A DNA stretch of 64,000 nt, taken from the NCBI RefSeq assembly GCF_036850765.1, contig NC_089492.1:162934296-162998295 (forward strand), given 5' to 3'. The position numbers and the translations under genes were made by a program. The stretch is from Saccopteryx bilineata. Taxonomy: Eukaryota; Chordata; Mammalia; Chiroptera; Emballonuridae. How positions within the stretch are numbered: position 1 is the first letter of the stretch; each line of letters starts with the position of its first letter. Below the pieces are notes generated by a model. It saw nothing but the letters and a program-made list of their open reading frames with translations, did not search any database and had not been told where the DNA came from. This document shows, in pieces, positions 1 to 9,472 of the stretch.

Positions 1-1199
1 AGCATTCCACTTGACAGGACCAAGACCAAAATGAAACTGTCGGAGGCTGGGGAGTATGCCAAAGGGTGGTTTAAAAGGGAGAGAAAAGGCCCACAGAGGG
101 AGGCATCAGAGATTTTTGTTTTTAAGCCAAATGTATCTCTCAACTCACAGCTAATTTACTGCAAAGAATTATGCTTTTAAAATGTTTGTCCTCAGAGAAT
201 GTAGAAGCTGACTGTCACAATTAATCTATAGGTGCATTTGTACCTGCAGTATAGTAACATACTCAAAACCTTGCTCACAGCCAATACGCCTTTAAGGTGA
301 TACTCCTATAAAAATGTTCCAGCTATTACCAAAACCCTGGCAAGCAGAGTGGCTCTTTTCACAGCCAACCCTCTGGGGTTCTCCAGGACCCATTGTGCCC
401 CTGCTTCACCCACCTCATTAAGCTGCTGTGTTATACAGACAGACATTTATTACTCAGAATTAAGTGCCCACGTCTAAGTGCTTATTTTGGATAATTCAGA
501 AGGTCATTCTAAAGAAGTACCATTAACTCCCTAGTAATTTTTGATTTGTGTTCATAAAGCTTTACTCTGAAAGGCCAGTTACTCCAGTGGGATGGCAATT
601 TATTAAAAAGACATCACACTTGACTGGTTTTCTTTTCAATCTTCTTTCTGGCTCCACCTTCTGTAGGGTCTTTAATATTGAACAAGACTGTCTCCTAGAA
701 GACTAATTTATTCACATTTCCCAGTATCCCTGAAAAAAGTCTCAATGAATATCCAGTGTGCTCTTGTGTTGCTGACACAACTTTTCTGAGTAGCCACGTA
801 TGGTACTTACAATAGAGGGCATGCTTAAGACCAAGACAATGGCAAAACTCTGTCTATACTCTCCTCATCACCACAGCCACCAATCTGGGCACCAGCGGGC
901 TTCCTGGGACCACAGAGAGCAAGCATAATCTTTTTTTAAACAGTAAATTCATCATTTAATTTTTTCTGGAAAGATACACTGATTTTTTTATTGATTTATT
1001 CATCAAATTTAAATTTTCCTGTTTCCCCCCACCCACCCACTTGCCAAGATGTTGACATTAAGATTAATATATGAGAATTAAGCTATAAAATCCACATATC
1101 ATATCTGAAAAGTCACTTGGATGAGATGATAGCTTCTAAGACTAGGAGACTGTACTGTAAACCCGATAGTGACGATAAGCATTGCATCATTACAATCAG
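1..1199. other. Unique DNA, no gene recognised
   Basis: AT-rich mammalian sequence with no long open frame, no convincing exon and no repeat I can name. A T-rich patch followed by a C-run lies at about 930-1045 and could be a worn retroposon tail, but no element body can be followed from it. Confidence 0.5.
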
Positions 1200-1385
1200 A
1201 AAGCTCTTATCTTCCTCTCTTATTCTACCTTTAGCATGTTATTTAACTTTTGTACCTCAGTTTCCTCCTCTTTAAAATAACAATATTATCTGTCTCAAAA
1301 GATTGTTTGGGATGAGTATCAGTAAAATGTTACACTTAACACAGTTTCTGGCTCAAAATTGGCACTCAGTACATAGAATATGTAT
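1200..1385 (+). repeat. MIR SINE relic
   Basis: The order of short blocks matches the MIR consensus read forward: a stretch meaning 'keeps up to cytoplasmic-type CTCAGTTTCCTC', then a TTTAAAATAA-like block, then a tail reading GGCACTCAGTA. MIR is an ancient tRNA-derived SINE shared by mammals. The copy is heavily diverged and its ends are approximate. Confidence 0.6.
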
Positions 1386-1844
1386 TCAGATCAAATCTCT
1401 AACACATGCCTTGTACTATGACAGAAAAGGGCATATAATTATAGAATATCAGAATACCAGAGATAAAGAAATGAGTCTAGTGGAGAGAAAAAATCCAGAT
1501 AATATACAAAGCAATGGAAATCTGGAAATCTGAAGGATATCAGTCTTCTCAACAATGACTACTGAAGCCATAAAAGGGATGAACAATGCCTTGAAGATTA
1601 TGAAAGAAAGTGATTTTCACTTGGACATCCATCTTGTGTGATGGGGGAATGTTACATGACCATTGATATCCTCAGAGATAAAAGATAAGATAATGCATTT
1701 GTAAAACAAAACCAGGATGCCACAAAATGGGGAAGTGAGCGAGCAAAGGAAGAAAGAAAGAGAGCTAAAAAGAATTATTGAAAAAATTATTGTTTAAGGG
1801 AGTTAATATAAAAATTCAAAAGAAGTACTAGAAAATAAGATTTT
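1386..1844. other. Unique DNA, A/G-rich toward the right
   Basis: No gene is visible. The stretch 1720-1844 is rich in A and G and ends in TTTT followed by AAAAA, which is the kind of target cut by the L1 endonuclease and is where the neighbouring L1 inserted. Confidence 0.5.
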
Positions 1845-1877
1845 AAAAATTCTCAGAAAATAGAAGAAATAATAATA

Positions 1878-2783
1878 AAATACATAGAAGAAGACATAGG
1901 TACCAAACTCATGGACCTGGGCTTTAAAGAGCATTTTATGAATTTGACACCACAGGCAAGAGAAGTGAAAGCAAAAATTAATGAATGGGACTACATCAGA
2001 CTAAGAAGTTTTTGTTCAGCAAGAGAAATTGATAACAAGATAAACAGACAGCCAACTAATTGGGAAATGATATTTTTAAACACCTGCTCAGATAAGGGCC
2101 TAATATCCAAAATATACAAAGAACTCATAAAACTCAACGACAAACAAACAAACAATCCAATAAAAAAATGGGAAGAGGATATGAACAGACACTTCTCCCA
2201 GGAAGAAATACAAATGGCCAACAGATATATGAAAAGATGCTCATCTTCTTTAGTTATTAGAGAAATGCAAATCAAAACTACAATGAGATATCACCTCACA
2301 CCTGTTAGACTAGCTATTATTAACAAGACAGGTAATAGCAAATGTTGGAGAGGTTGTGGAGAAAAAGGAACCCTCATCCACTGTTGGTGGGAATGTAAAG
2401 TAGTACAACCATTATGGAAGAAAGTATGGTGGTTCCTCAAAAAACTGAAAATAGAACTACCTTATGACCCAGCAATCCCTCTACTGGGTATATACCCCAA
2501 AAACTCAGGAATATTGACTTGTAAAGACACATGCAGCCCCATGTTCATTGCAGCATTGTTCACAGTGGCCAGGACATGGAAACAACCAAAAAGCCCATCA
2601 ATAGATGACTGGATAAAGAAGATGTGGCACATATACACTATGGAATACTACTCAGCCATAAGAAATGATGACATCAGATCATTTATAGCAAAATGGTGGG
2701 ATCTTGACAACATTATACGGAGTGAAATAAGTAAATCAGAAAAAACCAGGAACTGCATTTTTCCATACGTAGATGGGACATAA
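1878..2783 (+). pseudogene. L1 ORF2 C-terminal fragment (uninterrupted)
   Basis: About 300 codons are open from the truncation point to the normal ORF2 stop, with an internal Met at 1911. The product would be the C-terminal segment of the L1 reverse transcriptase polyprotein, including the cysteine-rich motif ([18 protein letters not shown]) near residue 145 counted from 1911. The endonuclease and reverse transcriptase domains are missing because the copy is 5'-truncated, so it cannot act as a transposition enzyme. No promoter lies directly upstream. Lack of any stop reflects youth, not function. Confidence 0.85.
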
Positions 2784-2821
2784 AACTGAGACCAAGAGAC
2801 ATTGACAAGAGTGTGGTGGTT

Positions 2822-2868
2822 AAGGGGGGAGGGGGGAGAGGGAGAGGGAAGGGGGAGGGGGAGGGGCA
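2822..2868 (+). other. G-rich tract of L1 3' UTR (G-quadruplex potential)
   Basis: Runs of four to six G separated by single A or AGA occur on the L1 sense strand just after the ORF2 stop. A guanine-rich polypurine tract in the 3' UTR is a known property of mammalian L1s and can fold into a G-quadruplex. Equivalent tracts are at 16632-16677 and 5255-5305, and as C-rich tracts on the plus strand at 24788-24862 and 30298-30368. Confidence 0.6.
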
Positions 2869-3056
2869 CAAAGAGAACTAGATAGAGGGTGACAGGACAA
2901 TCTGACTTTGGGTGATGGGTATGCAACATAATTGAATTTTAAGATAACCTGGACATATTAACTTTGAATATATGTATCTTGATTTACTGATGTCACCCCA
3001 TTAAAAATAAATAAATAAATAAATAAAAAATTCTCAGAAAATAGAAGAAATAATAA

Positions 3057-3474
3057 GTCAAAATAAAAAACAATAGAAGACAAATAAAAATTGACCAATT
3101 CAGAAACAACATTCAACTAACAATAGCTTCAAAGAAACAGAAGATAGAAAGTGAGGGGAATGAAGTTATCAAATAAAAAATACAACTCCCCAGAACTAAA
3201 GACATGGACCTCTAGATGAGAATACTTCATCGTGTACTTTATTATGGGCAGGGGGAAAATACTATGAATGAAAAAGACATAATTAGGAAAATTTATAGGC
3301 ATTACAAGAGAAAATAACCCACATGATATACAATAAGAAATTAGAACGATTTTAGATAACCCAGCAGCAACTGCCTGATATAAAGGAAAAAGAATCAGTG
3401 GAATGCCTTAAACATCAATCTATGCATCTAGTATGATAGAACACATTCTTAGACTTACAGGTCAAAATTTTTAT
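3057..3474. other. Unique DNA, no gene recognised
   Basis: AT-rich sequence with no element or exon that I can support. Confidence 0.45.
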
Positions 3475-3491
3475 CTCCTTCCTAACTTTTT

Positions 3492-3880
3492 TTTTTTGTA
3501 TTTTTCTGAAGCTGGAAATGGGGAGAGACAGTCAGACAGACTCCCGCATGCGCCCGACCGGGATCCACCCAGCACGCCCACCAGGGGGCGACGCTCTGCC
3601 CACCAGGGCGCGATGCTCTGCCCCTCCAGGGCGTTGCTCCGTTGCGACCAGGGCCACTCTAGCGCCTGGGGCAGAGGCCAAGGAGCCATCCCCAGCACCC
3701 GGGCCATCTTTGCTGCAATGGAGCCTCACTGAGGGAGTGGAAGAGAGAGACAGAGAGGAAGGAGAGGGGGAGGGGTGGAGAAGCAGATGGGCATTTCCCC
3801 TGTGTGCCCCGGCCGGGAATCGAACCCGGGACTTCTGCACGCCAGGCTGACGCTCCACCACTGAGCCAACCGGCCAGGGC
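3492..3880 (-). mobile_element. Type B tRNA-derived SINE
   Basis: Read on the minus strand, the tRNA-like head starts at 3880 (GGCCCTGGCCGGTTGGCTCA), with an A box around GGCTCAGTGGTGG and a B box GGTTCGATTCC. Then come a pyrimidine-rich middle, a GC-rich 3' body and a poly-A tail (poly-T at 3485-3497 on plus). The direct repeats 3475-3491 and 3881-3897 (17 bp, perfect) are the TSD. Two CTCF-core-like motifs lie at 3578-3590 and 3600-3612. The head resembles tRNA-Gly-like sequence, but this is a retroposon and not a tRNA gene. Confidence 0.93.
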
Positions 3881-3897
3881 CTCCTTCCTAACTTTTT

Positions 3898-4440
3898 ATA
3901 TGAATTTACCAAGGATTCCATCCAGCAAATGAAGGTATGCTCTAGTAAAACCAAAACAGAATGAAATTTGGGATCTAGGAGATACAAGTTCTGTTATAAT
4001 TTAATAACAAGAAATCCTGTTTTGACAGAGGAGGAACTCTCAGGCAGACAGCAGTGGAGCAGGCCTGGAATCTAGGTGACTGAGTCAACAGGATAGATGA
4101 CTCTGGGACACTGGTGTCAAGGGGAATAGGAACTGACAGCTTAAATAAAAAATAACCTAGATTCAGAAAATGATTTCTAATTATCATTCCCAATAAATGG
4201 GACAAAAGCCCTTGGAGAACTGGCTGACTCTAGGGCTAAAAAGAGAAAATACAAGATGAGACTGGAGCATCTTTTGGTGCCAGAAAGTAGGGAAGTACTA
4301 AATAATAATAATAATAATGAGTGCAGCACATCAAAGTAGAGACAAACTCAAAAAAATATATGAATTGGAGGACATCGAAGGGAAGCAGGAGTCAAACTGA
4401 AAGAATTCCCAGTGACCAAAGCTGGAATAACTTTTTTCTT
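3898..4440. other. Unique DNA, no gene recognised
   Basis: No named element and no supported exon. It contains a short AAT-repeat at about 4302-4318. Confidence 0.45.
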
Positions 4441-4705
4441 TTTTAGCTTTATTTAGAAATTAAACTTAATGGGGTGACATTGATCAACAAGAGTACATAG
4501 GTTTCAGGTAAACATCTCTATAGCATTTGAACTGTTGATTGTGTTGTGTGCCCATAACCCAAAGTCAAATCATTTTTCATCACCTTATTCTTGTCCCTCT
4601 TTATTCTCCCCACTCCATTCCCCACCCTGGTAACCACTTCATTTTTATGTCTGTCCATGTGTCTCAGTTTTATATCCCATCTATATGTGAAACCATATAG
4701 TTCTT
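4441..4705 (-). mobile_element. Old L1 3'-end fragment
   Basis: The plus strand reads as the complement of an L1 3' UTR: T-rich start, GGGGTGACATTGATCAACAA, CATTTGAACTGTTGATTG, then C-rich sequence with GGTAACCACTTCA and ATCCCATCTATATGTGAAA. The same block recurs at 37385-37931 and 46560-46880. It is more diverged than the young L1s, and a SINE inserted at its right end. Confidence 0.75.
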
Positions 4706-5046
4706 TTGTGTGTGTGTGTGTGTGTTTGTGTGTGTGTATGACAGAGAGAAACAGAGAGAGGGATAGAGAGAGACAGACAGACAGGAAGGGAGAGAGATGA
4801 GAAGCATCAATTCTCCGTTGCAGCACCTTAGGTGTTCATTGATGGCTTTCTCATATGTGCCTTGACCAGAGGGCTACAGCAGACCAAGTAACCCCTTGCT
4901 CGAGCCAGCGCCCTTGGGCTCAAGCTGGTGAGCCTTTCTCAAACCAGATGAGCCTGCGTTCAAGCTGGCAACCTCAGAGTTTCAAAACTGGGTCCTCCCC
5001 ATCCCAGTCCGATGCTCTATCCACTGTGCCACCACCTGGCCAGGGG
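4706..5046 (-). mobile_element. Type A tRNA-derived SINE with TG-rich tail
   Basis: On the minus strand the head starts near 5046 (CCTGGCCAGGTGGTGGCACA) and the body runs left through the conserved block that reads TTCATTGATGGCTTTCTCAT on plus. The A-tail has turned into a TG/CA microsatellite at about 4708-4740. Imperfect direct repeats at about 4691-4705 and 5047-5060 look like the TSD. The insertion splits or abuts the older L1 fragment on its left. Confidence 0.85.
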
Positions 5047-5086
5047 GAATCATATAATTCTTAAGCTGAAATAACTTAAACAACAA

Positions 5087-5205
5087 AAGTCTGACCTGTG
5101 GTGGCAACTCCTATGAGTTGATGCTCCCTGCCCCTCCCCCATCTCTCTCTCTCTCTCTCTCTCTCCCCCCACACACACCAAAATAAATAAATAAAATATT
5201 TTTTT
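5087..5205 (+). mobile_element. Short SINE fragment with CT tract and A-tail
   Basis: It begins CTGACCTGTGGTGGCAACTC, a worn and shortened SINE head, and runs through a long CT repeat (5138-5164) into an AATAAATAAA tail. The middle of the SINE is missing. A flanking motif like TTAAACAACAAAA on the left and TTCAAACAAAATA on the right may be the TSD. Confidence 0.55.
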
Positions 5206-5220
5206 AATTCAAACAAAATA

Positions 5221-5470
5221 AGACTCAGAGACATGGACAAGAGTGTGAGGGTTAATGGGGGGGGGGGTGGAAGGAAAGGGAGGGGGTTGGGGGAGGGGAG
5301 GGGCACAAAGAAAACCAGTTAGAAGGTGATGGAAGACAATTGGACTTTGGGTGATAGGAATGCAGCATAATCAAATGTCAAAATAACCTAGAGATGTTTT
5401 TTCTGAACATATGTACCCTGATTTATCAATGTCACCCCATTAAAATTAATTAAAACACACACACAAAAAA
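5221..5470 (+). mobile_element. L1 3' UTR fragment
   Basis: It starts AGACTCAGAGACATGGACAA, includes the G-rich tract (5255-5305) and ends with the L1 terminal block ATCAATGTCACCCCATTAAA plus an A-rich tail. AATTCAAACAAAATA before it and AATTTAAACAAAATA after it (5206-5220, 5471-5485) look like a TSD with one mismatch. This is a severely 5'-truncated insertion of about 250 bp. Confidence 0.8.
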
Positions 5471-5486
5471 AATTTAAACAAAATAA

Positions 5487-6261
5487 ATAACCTAGTATAG
5501 GGTTATAATCCAAAGTATAAAATAAATATCCACAAAGTCATACTGATATAAATAAATGATTGAATAAATAAATGAGAGAAGAAACAAATCTTCTTTACAA
5601 AACAAACCCAAATAACTTACGCCAATATCACTCTCCCTTCTAAGGAGGTGAAGCTTAGTTATGCTCCTCCTTGAGTGTGAGCCAAACTTTGTGTTTTGCA
5701 TCCATAAAGTAGAATATAGAGCAGAGGCAGTAACTTTAAACAGGAGTGTACTGGGAAACACTGCCTTGGCCAGGTAATCAAGGGAAGCACCACCTGTGAT
5801 AATTCATCTTAATAACACATATATACTGATATGATGATGAAGGGGGCACTTCCTCTCTGTGGCCGTTCTTCCCAAAAACATATAACCCCAATTTAATCAT
5901 AAAAATATTAAACAAACCCATATTGAAGAACAAGTTACAAAATGTTTGACCAATATACCTCAAAACTGTCAAGGTTGTGAAAAGCAAGGAAAGACTGAGA
6001 AACTGTGACAGACCAGATGAGACTAAGGAAACATGACAACTAAATACAACACTCCATATGAGATTGTGGAACTGAAAAAAAAAAAAAGACACCAGTGGAA
6101 ACCCTAGTAAAACCCTAGTAAAGTTTGAAGTTTACTTCAAATATACCAATATTGGTTACTTAGCTCTGACGAGGTACCTGATAATATAAGAATTAGTGGA
6201 AACTAGGTGAAAGGTATATAGAAATGATCTTTATTATCTTTTAAACTTTTCTGGAAATATG
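5487..6261. other. Unique DNA, no gene recognised
   Basis: AT-rich sequence without recognisable elements. Open frames here are short and have no similarity that I recognise. Confidence 0.45.
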
Positions 6262-6434
6262 ATTTTTTTTAATTGATTGATTTTTAGGGAGAGAAAGAAA
6301 GTGGGTGGAGAAGGGGAATAGCAGGAAATATCAACTCCCATATGTGCCTTGACTAGACAAGCCCAGGGGTTCAAACCAGCGACTTCAGCATTCCAGGTTG
6401 ATGTTTTATTCACTCCACCACCACAGGTCAGGCA
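6262..6434 (-). mobile_element. Older tRNA-derived SINE relic
   Basis: Read on minus, the head resembles CCTGACCTGTGGTGGTGGAG with a decayed B-box-like block. The plus strand carries TATGTGCCTTGACTAG, seen in other bat SINEs here. It is shorter and more worn than neighbouring type A copies. Confidence 0.6.
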
Positions 6435-6461
6435 AAAAATTTGTTTTTTAAAAAGCATTTA

Positions 6462-6788
6462 GCCTGACCAGGCGGTGGCACAGTGAATAGAGCGTTAGAC
6501 TGGGATGCGGAGGACCCAGGTTCGAAACCCCAAAGTTACCAGCTTGAGTGCAGGCTCATCTGGTTTGAGCAAGGTTCACCAGCTTGAACCCAAGGTTACT
6601 GGCTTGAGTCACTCAGTCTGCTGTAACTCCACAATCAAGGCACATAGGAGAAAGCAATCAATGAACAACTAAGGAGCCACAACAAAGAATTGATGTTTCT
6701 CATCTCTCCGTTCCTGTCTCTCTGTCCCTATCTGTCCCTCTCTCTGATTTTCTCTCTGTCTCTGTAAAAAAATAAATAAATAAATAAA
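6462..6788 (+). mobile_element. Type A tRNA-derived SINE
   Basis: Nearly full-length copy. Head CCTGACCAGGCGGTGGCACA, B box GGTTCGAAACC, body block AAAGCAATCAATGAACAACT, pyrimidine-rich end and an AATAAATAAATA tail. The head resembles a tRNA-Arg-like sequence (TGGCGCAGTGGATAG in better copies). Possible imperfect TSD around 6451-6462 and 6789-6800. Confidence 0.9.
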
Positions 6789-7253
6789 TGCTATTTATTA
6801 GCTACAGAAAATCAAAGCTTTGTATAAAAAGAAAATACAGTTTAGTATACTACCTGGCCTTGCATTAAATACTACTTAGATTATCATGATAAAATGATTT
6901 TAAATACTGATTTAACCAAAAATTTTGACATTGCTATGATGGAAAAATGAAAGGGAAGAAAGCAGAGATGTGTGAAAGAGAAATCCCATTTACCACAGGG
7001 AATCAATAGGTGATGTACTATATTAACAACTAATAGTGGTATATTATTTTCAAATATGGGGGTAAATACCAGTAAAAACAGCTAAAAGAACTGAAAGTGA
7101 TTAGAATCAAGATTGAAGAATTGGAAAACTGACTGCTATTTTCTGTATTTAATGTTTTATTTGATCTCAAAAAAACCAAAACACTCTTCAACAAACTACC
7201 TAGGTTTTCTCCCCCTTCATGGATCAGAGAGAGGAGTTCAACAAAGAAAATCA
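6789..7253. other. Unique DNA, no gene recognised
   Basis: AT-rich sequence with no element or exon I can support. Confidence 0.45.
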
Positions 7254-7626
7254 CTGGCCCTGGCTGGTTGGCTCAGTGGTAGAGTGTCAGCCTGGTGTGT
7301 GGAAGTACCGGGTTTGATTTCTAGTCATGGCACACAGGAGAAGCATCATCTGCTTCTCCACCCTTCCTCTTCTCCTTTCTTTCTATCTCTCTCTTCCCCT
7401 CTCACAGCCAAGGCTCCATTGGAGCAAAAGTTGGTCTGGGCACTGAGGATGGGTCCATGGCCTCTACCTCAGGCACTAGAATGGCTCCAGTTGCAACAGA
7501 GCAACATCCTAGATGGGCCAAGCATCGCCCCCCTGGTGGGCTTGCCAGGTGGATCCTGGGTGGGTGCATGTGAGAATCTGTCTCTCTTCCTTCCAATTTC
7601 TCACTTCAGAAAAATACAAAAACAGG
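7254..7626 (+). mobile_element. Type B tRNA-derived SINE
   Basis: Head GGCCCTGGCTGGTTGGCTCA, with a degraded B box (GGTTTGATTTC), then the CTGCTTCTCCACCC block and the 3' body ending CACTTCAGAAAAATACAAAA. A CTCF-core-like motif is at 7526-7539 on the minus strand. It runs directly into an L1 3' end stub rather than ending in unique DNA. Confidence 0.88.
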
Positions 7627-7690
7627 GGATGCATTCGGGGCAACACTAGAATCTATGTAAACACAATAAATTAAAATCCATAAAAAAATA
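7627..7690 (+). mobile_element. Very short L1 3'-end stub (L1-III lineage)
   Basis: About 60 bp match the last bases of L1-III at 57820-57880: GATGCATT..GGCAACACTAGAATC and ACACAATAAATTAAAATC, followed by an A-rich tail. It is joined to the SINE at 7254-7626 with no intervening unique sequence. It is either an extremely truncated separate insertion in the SINE tail or part of a SINE/L1 chimera. Confidence 0.75.
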
Positions 7691-7797
7691 CAAAAAAAGA
7701 GAAAATTATTTTCAAGTTTACCCAAGCAGTATCTAGGGTAGAGGCACCCCCACCTGTGAAAAACATTAGCCTTCCATGTTCCATATTATCCCTATTT

Positions 7798-8173
7798 GTG
7801 TGTGTGTGTGTGTGACAGAGAAAGAGAGACAGGGAGAGGAACAGATAGAGTCACACAGACAAGAAGGGAGAGGGACAAGGAGCAGCATCTTAGTTGCTCA
7901 TTGATTGCTTTCTCATATGTGCCTTGATGGAGGGAAGGAGGGCTACAGCAGAGCGAGTGACCCTTGCTCAAGCCAGCGACCTTGGGCTTAAGCCAGCAGC
8001 CTTTGGGCTCAAGCCAGGGACCACGGGATTATGTCTATGATTCCACACTTAAGCCAGTTACCTTGCACTCAAGCTGGTGAGTTCAAACTCAACCCAGAGA
8101 CCTCGGGGTTTTGAACCTCGGTTCTCCACATCCCAGTCTGTTGCTCCATCCACTATACCACCACCTAGTCAGG
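7798..8173 (-). mobile_element. Type A tRNA-derived SINE with TG tail
   Basis: On the minus strand the head starts at 8173 (GCCTGACTAGGTGGTGGTAT) and the tail has become a TG tract at 7796-7814. The direct repeats 7781-7797 and 8174-8190 (CCATATTA(T/A)CCCTATTT) form a 17-bp TSD with one mismatch. There is an internal expansion of AAGCCAGC-like blocks. Confidence 0.9.
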
Positions 8174-8269
8174 CCATATTAACCCTATTTTATGGCTAGT
8201 ATTATCCTCACATAGTAGGCCCACAAGAAACACTTTTTTGAACCAATGAAGTGAACATAAGTTGTGCAG

Positions 8270-8470
8270 TAAGTATATGAGGAACTCCCACTATGTGCTG
8301 GGCTCTAAACATACATCATCTCATTTAAATTCACCAAGAACTACAAGGTAAACAATATATTATTGCTACTTTACAAATTATGAAACTATTGTTTAGAGGT
8401 TAAATATTTTGCTTCTTGTCACACAGTCAGTAAATGGCAAACATGCTCTAAATACAGCTCTGTGTGGCAC
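8270..8470 (+). repeat. MIR SINE relic
   Basis: The order of motifs fits MIR read forward: CACTATGTGCTGGGCTCTAA, ATCATCTCATTTAAATT, CTTTACAAATTATGAAACTA, GAGGTTAAATATTTTGC, TGTCACACAGTCAGTAAATG. It is diverged but clear. Confidence 0.8.
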
Positions 8471-8793
8471 TGAAGCCAAATGACCTTATTAACTTCAAAA
8501 CCCTACCTCTGGTTAACCCCAAGGAAAGAACAGGTAAAGGGTCAGAACAGCAAGTGGCTAGTCTAGAGCGAGTTCTTGGAGAACTCAAACACAAAATAAC
8601 CAGAAGGAAACAGCAGAGTACTTATATTCCAGCCAAACAAAATACATGAAAGCCCAGAGGCGAAAGAATAAGACACAAGAAACCATATAAGCTGGAAAAC
8701 AAGAGTAAAGGAGAGACCATTAATGATTTAAAACCTTCCTAATATCAAGCTATGTGTCTTCACTCACGTTTTAACCACCACTTTTATTAGCAT
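8471..8793. other. Unique DNA, no gene recognised
   Basis: A 61-codon open frame lies at 8464-8649, partly over the MIR end. It has no recognisable domain and I do not treat it as a gene. Confidence 0.4.
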
Positions 8794-8810
8794 AAAGATT
8801 AAGAGTGAGT

Positions 8811-9033
8811 GCCTGACCAGGCGGTGGCGTAGTGGATAGAGCGTCAGACTGGGATGCAGAGGACCCAGGTTCGAGACCCCGAGGTCCCCAGCTTGAGTGC
8901 GGGCTCATCTGGTTTGAGCAAAAGCTCACCAGCTTGGACCCATGGTTGCTGGTTCGAGCAAGGGGTTCCTCGGTCTGCTGAAGGCCCGCTGTCAAGGCAC
9001 ATATGAGAAAGCAATCAATGAACAACTAAGGTG
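8811..9033 (+). mobile_element. Type A SINE, left part, split by L1-I
   Basis: Head GCCTGACCAGGCGGTGGCGT, B box GGTTCGAGACC, and the body up to AATGAACAACTAAGGTG, where L1-I enters. The remainder is at 16867-17008. The SINE's own TSD is 8794-8809 (AAAGATTAAGAGTGAG) and 17009-17024 (one mismatch), so the SINE was in place before the L1. Confidence 0.95.
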
Positions 9034-9472
9034 GAGATGACGTCAGAGTAATGGCGGGGTAGGAAGCGATACCGATAAATCTCCCCCAAAACTCAACAAG
9101 ATCTTCAACCAGAAACAGAAAAACCTATCCTTGGAGCCTCCAGATGCTTCGCAATACACCCGAAGGTATGGTCGAGTGAAAAATTGGCAAAATATATAAC
9201 CAAACCCCAAAGGAAAAAGGGAGTAAGAAATGCTCCACCTTCCTCACTAACCTAAACAGGGCGGCTTTCTCTGGTAACTGTGAATATAGAAACTGAGGCG
9301 GGCAAAGGGGGTGAATAGATCCAGGCCGCGGCAAAAATGGCTGAACCAGGCTGTGGCACGGAGATCCAAGCCAAGGAAAAACTGATCCTATGGCAACCTG
9401 GGCAATACAAGCTAACACTCGTGCCAAACCCAAACAAAGAAAGACAAGCGGGGCAGCCATTTTACCCGATCT
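9034..9472 (+). promoter_or_regulatory. L1-I 5' UTR start with CRE- and YY1-like sites
   Basis: The first bases contain a perfect palindromic CRE consensus TGACGTCA at 9038-9045 and an ATGGCGGG block at 9051-9058 resembling a YY1 site. A YY1 site near +1 is known to position transcription starts in human L1. The segment GAAACAGAAAAA..ATCC..GGAGC (about 9109-9137) aligns with the very short 5' UTR of L1-II, so this is the shared 5' terminus of the family. Confidence 0.6.

Larger units (their letters stand above)
1876..3025 (+). mobile_element. 5'-truncated L1 LINE (3' 1.15 kb)
   Basis: The element holds the last third of ORF2, a 3' UTR and an A-rich AATAAA-repeat tail. It is bracketed by a perfect direct repeat, 1845-1875 and 3026-3056 (31 bp, of which 26 bp is non-A-tail sequence). 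This is the target-site duplication, and it starts at a TTTT/AAAA junction as expected for L1 endonuclease cleavage. The sequence closely matches the 3' ends of L1-I (9034-16866) and L1-II (24639-30279), so it belongs to the same lineage. The intact terminal reading frame and perfect TSD indicate a fairly young insertion. Confidence 0.95.

Noticed and set aside
3532..3987. Long frames across SINE bodies (also at 18098-18640, 36231-36925, 49652-50239 and 63029-63527)
   Set aside because: Each follows a type B SINE and the frames recur only because the SINE consensus is GC-rich and low in stops.
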